From assembly GCF_030269605.1 (NCBI RefSeq), contig NZ_BSTQ01000004.1, forward strand, positions 405,953-469,952: 64,000 nt of DNA, given 5' to 3'. This document shows positions 62,745 to 64,000 of this stretch, one piece after another; within the stretch, counting starts at the first letter, position 1; each line of letters begins with the position of its first letter. The notes below the pieces were generated by a model. That model was not told the origin of the DNA. It saw only the letters and a program-made list of their open reading frames with translations, and ran no database searches. Made by a program: the position numbers and the translations under genes. This DNA comes from Lentzea sp. NBRC 105346 (GTDB taxonomy: Bacteria > Actinomycetota > Actinomycetes > Mycobacteriales > Pseudonocardiaceae).

Positions 62745-63766
62745 GCGGTTCGTAGTTCCTCGGCCGGGTCGCCTTCGTGATAGACCCGTTCGCTGTCCTC
62801 GATGTTGTCCAGGAACTCCTGGTACTTCACCGCGGTCAGCAGGTGTGCCACGGGACGGGCGGTGCGCAGTGCCAGTTCGGGTTCGCTGTCGGGGAAGTGC
62901 GTGCGCCACGCGTGCGACCACACCTCGGTGATCAGGTGGTGCAGCGACGGATCCTCGGTGAACGCGATCAGGCGCGCGGCGTCGTAGGCCGGATGGCCCC
63001 ACGTGGAGTCCGCCCAGTCGATGACCACGCCGCTCGACCGCCAGTTGCCGGGGTAGAAGTCGCCGTGCACGAGGGTGTCCGGCAACCCGAACGACGGCAT
63101 CGCCACCGGTCGCGGCTGGACGCCGGGGTTCGGGCCCGCCAGCTTCGCCTGCACGGCCACGTACCTCGGGACGATCTCGCGGATCACCTCGGGCGTGAGG
63201 TTCCAGCAGTCTTCGCCCGGCACGTGGCTGAGCAGCAGCCGGCCGGGCGCGTCGGCGAGCACCCTGGGCACGAGCGGGGGGTCGCACGCCGCGACCGTCT
63301 TGATCAACGCGGCCTCGTCGGAGGCGAACGGCGGGAGCGCTTTCAGCCACACCGGGCCGTCCGCGGTCGGCAGGCGGTGCAGGCTGGACAGGTTCCAGGT
63401 GCGCACCTGCACGGCGGGCCCGGTTCTCGTGACGTGCTCGTCGGCCCAGGCCACCAGCTCGGCCGGGCCGCCGAGCCGCGCCCACGGGAGGCGTTTCGGG
63501 GCGTCGCAGCTCGGGCGTTCGCCGGGGTGCAGCTGCGACCGGTCCGGCTCGCCGTGGGCCTCCACGTGATACGTGACGACGCCGCCGCGCATACCGCGGC
63601 CCGTGGTACTGACGAGACGCAGGACGCTGCACGGCACACCGAGCACGCCCTCCAGCGCGGCGTTCACCGGCTCGACATGGTTCCACCACGGCGTTTCCAC
63701 CGGCAGTGGGCCGACGGCACCGGCGAACCCGCTCGGGGCACTCACCAGGGCGATCACTTCGCGCAC
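62726..63766 (-). CDS. APH-type phosphotransferase (aminoglycoside phosphotransferase family)
   Basis: 346 residues from GTG 63766 (a TTG at 63802 would add 12). Eukaryotic-like kinase fold of the APH/choline kinase family with the Brenner motif LVHGDFYPGNW and the metal-binding VVIDWADSTWGHPAYDAARL. The N-terminus (about 1-110) is less typical. Such enzymes phosphorylate small molecules including antibiotics, choline or homoserine; resistance is not implied. Substrate unknown. Confidence 0.82.
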   Translation of the reverse strand: MREVIALVSAPSGFAGAVGPLPVETPWWNHVEPVNAALEGVLGVPCSVLRLVSTTGRGMRGGVVTYHVEAHGEPDRSQLHPGERPSCDAPKRLPWARLGGPAELVAWADEHVTRTGPAVQVRTWNLSSLHRLPTADGPVWLKALPPFASDEAALIKTVAACDPPLVPRVLADAPGRLLLSHVPGEDCWNLTPEVIREIVPRYVAVQAKLAGPNPGVQPRPVAMPSFGLPDTLVHGDFYPGNWRSSGVVIDWADSTWGHPAYDAARLIAFTEDPSLHHLITEVWSHAWRTHFPDSEPELALRTARPVAHLLTAVKYQEFLDNIEDSERVYHEGDPAEELRTAQSLAG

Positions 63767-63872
63767 GCGACAATCAGGCCACGGCGGGACGGGGTCCCAC
63801 AACGCATTTTCGGCTGTTGCTATGGGGGGAGCTTTCCAAGCGCTGGTGTTTTAACCAGGGGTGAGTTCCCTA

Positions 63873-63910
63873 ACGGGCCGTCGCGTGAGCGGCGGCCCGT
63901 TTTGTTGTTT
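63873..63910 (+). terminator. Intrinsic terminator near the right edge
   Basis: Stem-loop ACGGGCCGTCGC - GTGA - GCGGCGGCCCGT (one mismatch) immediately followed by TTTTGTTGTTT: the only clear U-tract terminator in the window. It reads on the plus strand, yet no long plus-strand gene ends here. A ten-codon frame (63822-63854 region, ending TTTTAA) precedes it, so a short leader or small RNA is possible. Confidence 0.7.
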
Positions 63911-64000
63911 GCTGTCTTGGGTTTGCTGGGCCTGCGTTGTTTGCGGATGACGGGGTGTCGGGGGGCGGGTGTGGTGGTGTGGCCTGGTGGGCGGCCGGGT
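63911..64000. other. G/T-rich end of the window
   Basis: The last 90 bases on the plus strand are unusually rich in G and T (runs such as GGGTGTGGTGGTGTGG). No gene or named element can be assigned before the window stops. Confidence 0.4.

Noticed and set aside
62726..63766. Aminoglycoside resistance gene
   Set aside because: The APH fold is shared by many kinases with other substrates; nothing here indicates aminoglycoside specificity.

Overview
The window is high-GC DNA (roughly 70 percent) with GTG starts, 4-bp stop/start overlaps, DUF3558 lipoproteins, SPW and DUF3817 membrane proteins, a NucS endonuclease and a SARP regulator. This points to a filamentous actinomycete, most likely Pseudonocardiales (Lentzea, Saccharothrix, Amycolatopsis or relatives); the family is an inference. 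The set murA ... nucS ... methylmalonyl-CoA epimerase ... acetyl-CoA acetyltransferase resembles the mycobacterial murA/nucS/fadA4 neighbourhood. The coiled-coil gene near the epimerase and thiolase recalls the Streptomyces filP/scy region. No rRNA, tRNA, IS element, phage or CRISPR array was seen.

Layout. 1-8.9 kb: the 3' end of murA, a molybdenum oxidoreductase with a small membrane protein, meaA (ethylmalonyl-CoA mutase), a cysteine hydrolase beside a GlxA-type regulator, an enoyl-CoA hydratase, a GNAT, a NUDIX hydrolase and nucS. 9-17 kb: a tandem-repeat spacer, a sodium:solute symporter with a two-TM partner, a double-DUF3558 lipoprotein, an aldehyde dehydrogenase, an uncharacterised helical/coiled-coil pair, and an iron-siderophore binding protein behind an iron box. 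18-25 kb: dhaKLM, a tandem-fused 3-hydroxybutyryl-CoA dehydrogenase, small secreted and zinc-ribbon proteins, and an AraC/GyrI regulator. 25-36 kb: a G-rich repeat spacer, hydrolases, a DivIVA-like coiled-coil protein, ccr, tetR, a second repeat spacer with a large cruciform, epimerase, thiolase and meaB. 36-46 kb: a GAF histidine kinase and response regulator, a polysaccharide locus (GT2 synthase, UDP-GlcNAc 2-epimerase, DUF2334, lipoprotein) and a secreted peptidase. 46-57 kb: a mannose locus. 57-64 kb: a LuxR-type ATPase regulator, an ABC-2 exporter and an APH-type kinase.

Two stories stand out. First, thiolase, 3-hydroxybutyryl-CoA dehydrogenase, crotonyl-CoA carboxylase/reductase, ethylmalonyl-CoA mutase, epimerase and MeaB would form the acetyl-CoA to ethylmalonyl/methylmalonyl-CoA route. 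They are scattered over 33 kb, yet each of the four transcription units carries the same short motif (TTACCG, four bases, GTA) upstream. I propose one regulon. Second, a LacI regulator, mannose-6-phosphate isomerase and a complete ABC sugar importer form one overlapping operon. It lies divergent from a Tat-exported GH47 alpha-mannosidase and near a ricin-lectin/GH92 alpha-mannosidase pair. Together these look like a system for scavenging mannose from eukaryotic high-mannose glycans or fungal mannan.

The spacers hold several unusual repeats: a 34-bp degenerate array, a 123-bp duplication, two blocks with 31-bp periodicity flanking a 119-bp nested inverted repeat, and a 104-bp element present twice, 21 kb apart.
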